NCBI GenBank assembly: GCA_025450375.1
Contig: JANWHO010000358.1
Coordinates: forward strand, 1 to 8,069
Direction: 5' to 3'
Source of the DNA: Chloroflexota bacterium
GTDB taxonomy: Bacteria > Chloroflexota > UBA5177 > JANWHV01
DNA length: 8,069 bases
The notes under the pieces were generated by a model. The model saw nothing but the letters and a program-made list of their open reading frames with translations. It had not been told where the DNA came from and made no database searches. The translations under genes and the position numbers were made by a program. This document shows positions 6,830-8,069 of the stretch, one piece after another; position 1 is the stretch's first letter, and the number at the start of each line of letters is the position of its first letter.

Positions 6830-7844
6830 CTCACGGACCACCCAACCCCTGGTGGAGACGCGGAACCTGAGCAAGTACTTCCCGGTTGGCGGCGCCCTGG
6901 GCGCGCGCTTGCGAGGCGCCGAGCCGGAGTCCCTGAAGGCGGTGGATGGGGTCTCCCTGAGCATTCAGAAAGGCGAGACTCTTGGTTTGGTTGGAGAGAG
7001 CGGCTGCGGCAAGAGTACGTTGGGCCGGGTGCTGCTCCGTCTCTACGAACCAACTTCGGGCGAGATTTTTCACAACGGGGTAGATATTCTCCACCAAAAT
7101 CCACGGGCCGCCCGTGAGCTGCGAACCAAAATGCAGATGGTGTTCCAGGATCCCTATTCCTCTCTCAATCCCACTATGACCGTCCGGCAGGCCATCGGTG
7201 AAGTACTCAAGGTGCATGGGATTTGTCCGCCGAACGAGCGAATGGAACGGGTTAACCACCTGCTGCACCTGGTAGGGCTGAGCCCGGAAATGGCCGAGCG
7301 GAAACCGCACCAGTTCAGTGGGGGCCAGCGACAAAGGATCGGGATCGCCCGCGCCCTGGCAGTGCAACCGGACTTCATTGTCGCCGACGAAGCGGTATCG
7401 GCGCTGGATGTCTCGGTGCAGGCGCAGGTGCTCAATCTGCTGATGCGCCTGCAAGAGCAGCTTGACCTGACCTATCTCTTCGTGGCCCACAACCTCGGAG
7501 TAGTGAAGCACATTAGCCGGCGAGTGGCGGTCATGTACCTGGGGCGCATCGTGGAGCTTGCCGCCACGGAGGACCTGTTTCAAGAGCCGCTGCATCCCTA
7601 TACGCAGGCCCTGATGCGGGCGGTCCCCAAGCCGGTGCCGGTGAAGAAGACGCCTATGCCCGCCCTGGAGGGCGACCCGCCGAACCCGATCAACCGGCCC
7701 GCCGGCTGCCACTTCCACACCCGCTGTCCCTATGTGATGCCGATCTGCCGGAGCGAGTACCCTCCCTTGGTCCAAATAGGCCAGAACCGCCAGGTGGCCT
7801 GCCACCTCCATCCTGGCACCGCGCCGAGCGAGACACGAGCGTAG
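6822..7844 (+). CDS. Peptide-type ABC transporter ATP-binding protein, DppF/OppF-like
   Basis: Second cytoplasmic ATPase of the importer, pairing with the DppD-like subunit. From ATG 6822 it has 340 residues. Motifs are Walker A GESGCGKS (58-65), Q-loop VFQDPYSSLNP (Q109), signature FSGGQRQR (165-172), Walker B FIVADE (185-190), D-loop SALDVS and the switch histidine in VAHNLGVV (H223). The catalytic glutamate E190 is present. DEA replaces the more usual DEP after Walker B, and AHN replaces the more usual SHD at the switch. Neither change removes a catalytic residue. LHPYTQALM (257-265) and cysteines C296, C302, C309 and C327 match the C-terminal oligopeptide-transporter extension. The long linker before Walker A, with the LGARLRGAE insertion, is typical of DppF rather than DppD. 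This is the last gene of the transporter block and overlaps the previous gene by eight bases. Confidence 0.95.
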   Translation: MIDSRTTQPLVETRNLSKYFPVGGALGARLRGAEPESLKAVDGVSLSIQKGETLGLVGESGCGKSTLGRVLLRLYEPTSGEIFHNGVDILHQNPRAARELRTKMQMVFQDPYSSLNPTMTVRQAIGEVLKVHGICPPNERMERVNHLLHLVGLSPEMAERKPHQFSGGQRQRIGIARALAVQPDFIVADEAVSALDVSVQAQVLNLLMRLQEQLDLTYLFVAHNLGVVKHISRRVAVMYLGRIVELAATEDLFQEPLHPYTQALMRAVPKPVPVKKTPMPALEGDPPNPINRPAGCHFHTRCPYVMPICRSEYPPLVQIGQNRQVACHLHPGTAPSETRA

Positions 7845-7856
7845 CATCCACGGCCA

Positions 7857-7886
7857 TGGTCGCCCTATTGGTGTGTCGGCTACAAT
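7857..7886 (+). promoter_or_regulatory. Possible weak promoter before the 3'-end gene
   Basis: TACAAT at 7881-7886 matches the -10 consensus at five of six positions. The only -35 candidate at usual spacing, TGGTCG (7857-7862, 18-base spacer), matches at three of six. It lies in the 80-base gap between the ATPase stop and the next start. Confidence 0.3.
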
Positions 7887-7895
7887 GAAGGGCGA
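7860..7895. repeat. 7-bp inverted repeat flanking the putative -10 element
   Basis: TCGCCCT (7860-7866) is the exact reverse complement of AGGGCGA (7889-7895), with a 22-base centre that contains the TACAAT hexamer. This could be an operator for the downstream gene or a weak end-of-operon stem, but no T-tract follows, so a normal terminator is unlikely. Confidence 0.3.
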
Positions 7896-7924
7896 ATAAC
7901 TGGCTACCGGAGGAGACTCTGACC

Positions 7925-8069
7925 ATGCCGCGTAACCCCGCCCTCTTCCCAGCGTCACCCGCGCTCTGCCGCTTCCGCGCCGAGGACATCCAGCCCCACC
8001 TGGGCTGGTGGGACGGTACGGCGCTCCATGACCTCACCGCGACTGGTGATCCGCGCGCCGCCAGCCTGA
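7925..8069 (+). CDS. Probable fumarylacetoacetate hydrolase family protein, 3' truncated by window edge
   Basis: The first 48 codons of a gene that runs off the window. ATG 7925 has a strong GGAGGAG site at 7909-7915 with a 9-base spacer, so the start is well supported. The visible protein includes LCRFRAEDIQPHLGWWDG and TALHDLTATGDP. The layout (RFR, then a glycine-led strand, then a D-G turn and a V/L-x-DLTA strand) resembles the small N-terminal domain of fumarylacetoacetate hydrolase/isomerase family proteins, which act on small 2-oxo and acylpyruvate-type acids. The metal-binding catalytic motifs lie in the part not seen, so the family call is tentative and no substrate can be given. It is separated from the transporter genes by 80 bases and may have its own promoter. 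Confidence 0.6.
   Translation, partial: MPRNPALFPASPALCRFRAEDIQPHLGWWDGTALHDLTATGDPRAASL

Noticed and set aside
6831..7958. Long open frame of 375 codons on the minus strand opposite the second ATPase
   Set aside because: It mirrors a well-supported gene, has no recognisable domain, and is typical of antisense frames in GC-rich coding DNA.

Overview
The window (8,069 bases, GC-rich, every gene on the + strand) holds two clear gene blocks and the start of a third gene. Nothing in it marks the species directly. The amino-group carrier protein LysW, with its kinase and hydrolase partners, beside a dpp/opp-type peptide ABC operon points to Chloroflexota (for example Thermomicrobia- or Ktedonobacteria-like bacteria) or, less likely, Deinococcota. 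That placement is inference from known pathway distribution.

Block 1 (1-1939) is the end of a LysW-dependent lysine/arginine biosynthesis operon. It holds lysZ (start cut off by the window edge), then lysK joined to it by an ATGA overlap, then the 54-residue carrier gene lysW (1775-1939). LysW carries the growing intermediate on its C-terminal glutamate, LysZ phosphorylates the carried intermediate, and LysK releases the finished amino acid. LysX/ArgX and LysY would have to lie outside the window, so lysine and arginine cannot be told apart here.

The gap at 1940-2136 holds a good sigma-70-like promoter (TTCACA-N18-TATACT) and a small palindrome at the expected transcription start, so the next block probably has its own promoter.

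Block 2 (2137-7844) is a complete five-gene dipeptide/oligopeptide-type ABC importer in the order binding protein, permease B, permease C, ATPase D, ATPase F. The binding protein is exported but has no lipobox cysteine. A 221-base gap between it and the first permease contains several hairpins, including a near-perfect 27-bp stem closed by a TGAA tetraloop. The last three genes overlap by 4 and 8 bases, which suggests translational coupling. Both ATPases keep all the main nucleotide-binding motifs and the four-cysteine C-terminal motif of the family. The substrate cannot be read from sequence alone.

Block 3 (7845-8069) is a short gap with a possible weak promoter inside an inverted repeat, then the first 48 codons of a new gene that resembles the N-terminus of fumarylacetoacetate-hydrolase family proteins.

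Most of the window is ordinary metabolic and transport DNA. The parts most worth a second look are the structured spacer at 3744-3873, the unanchored binding protein, and the short lysW gene that is easy to miss.
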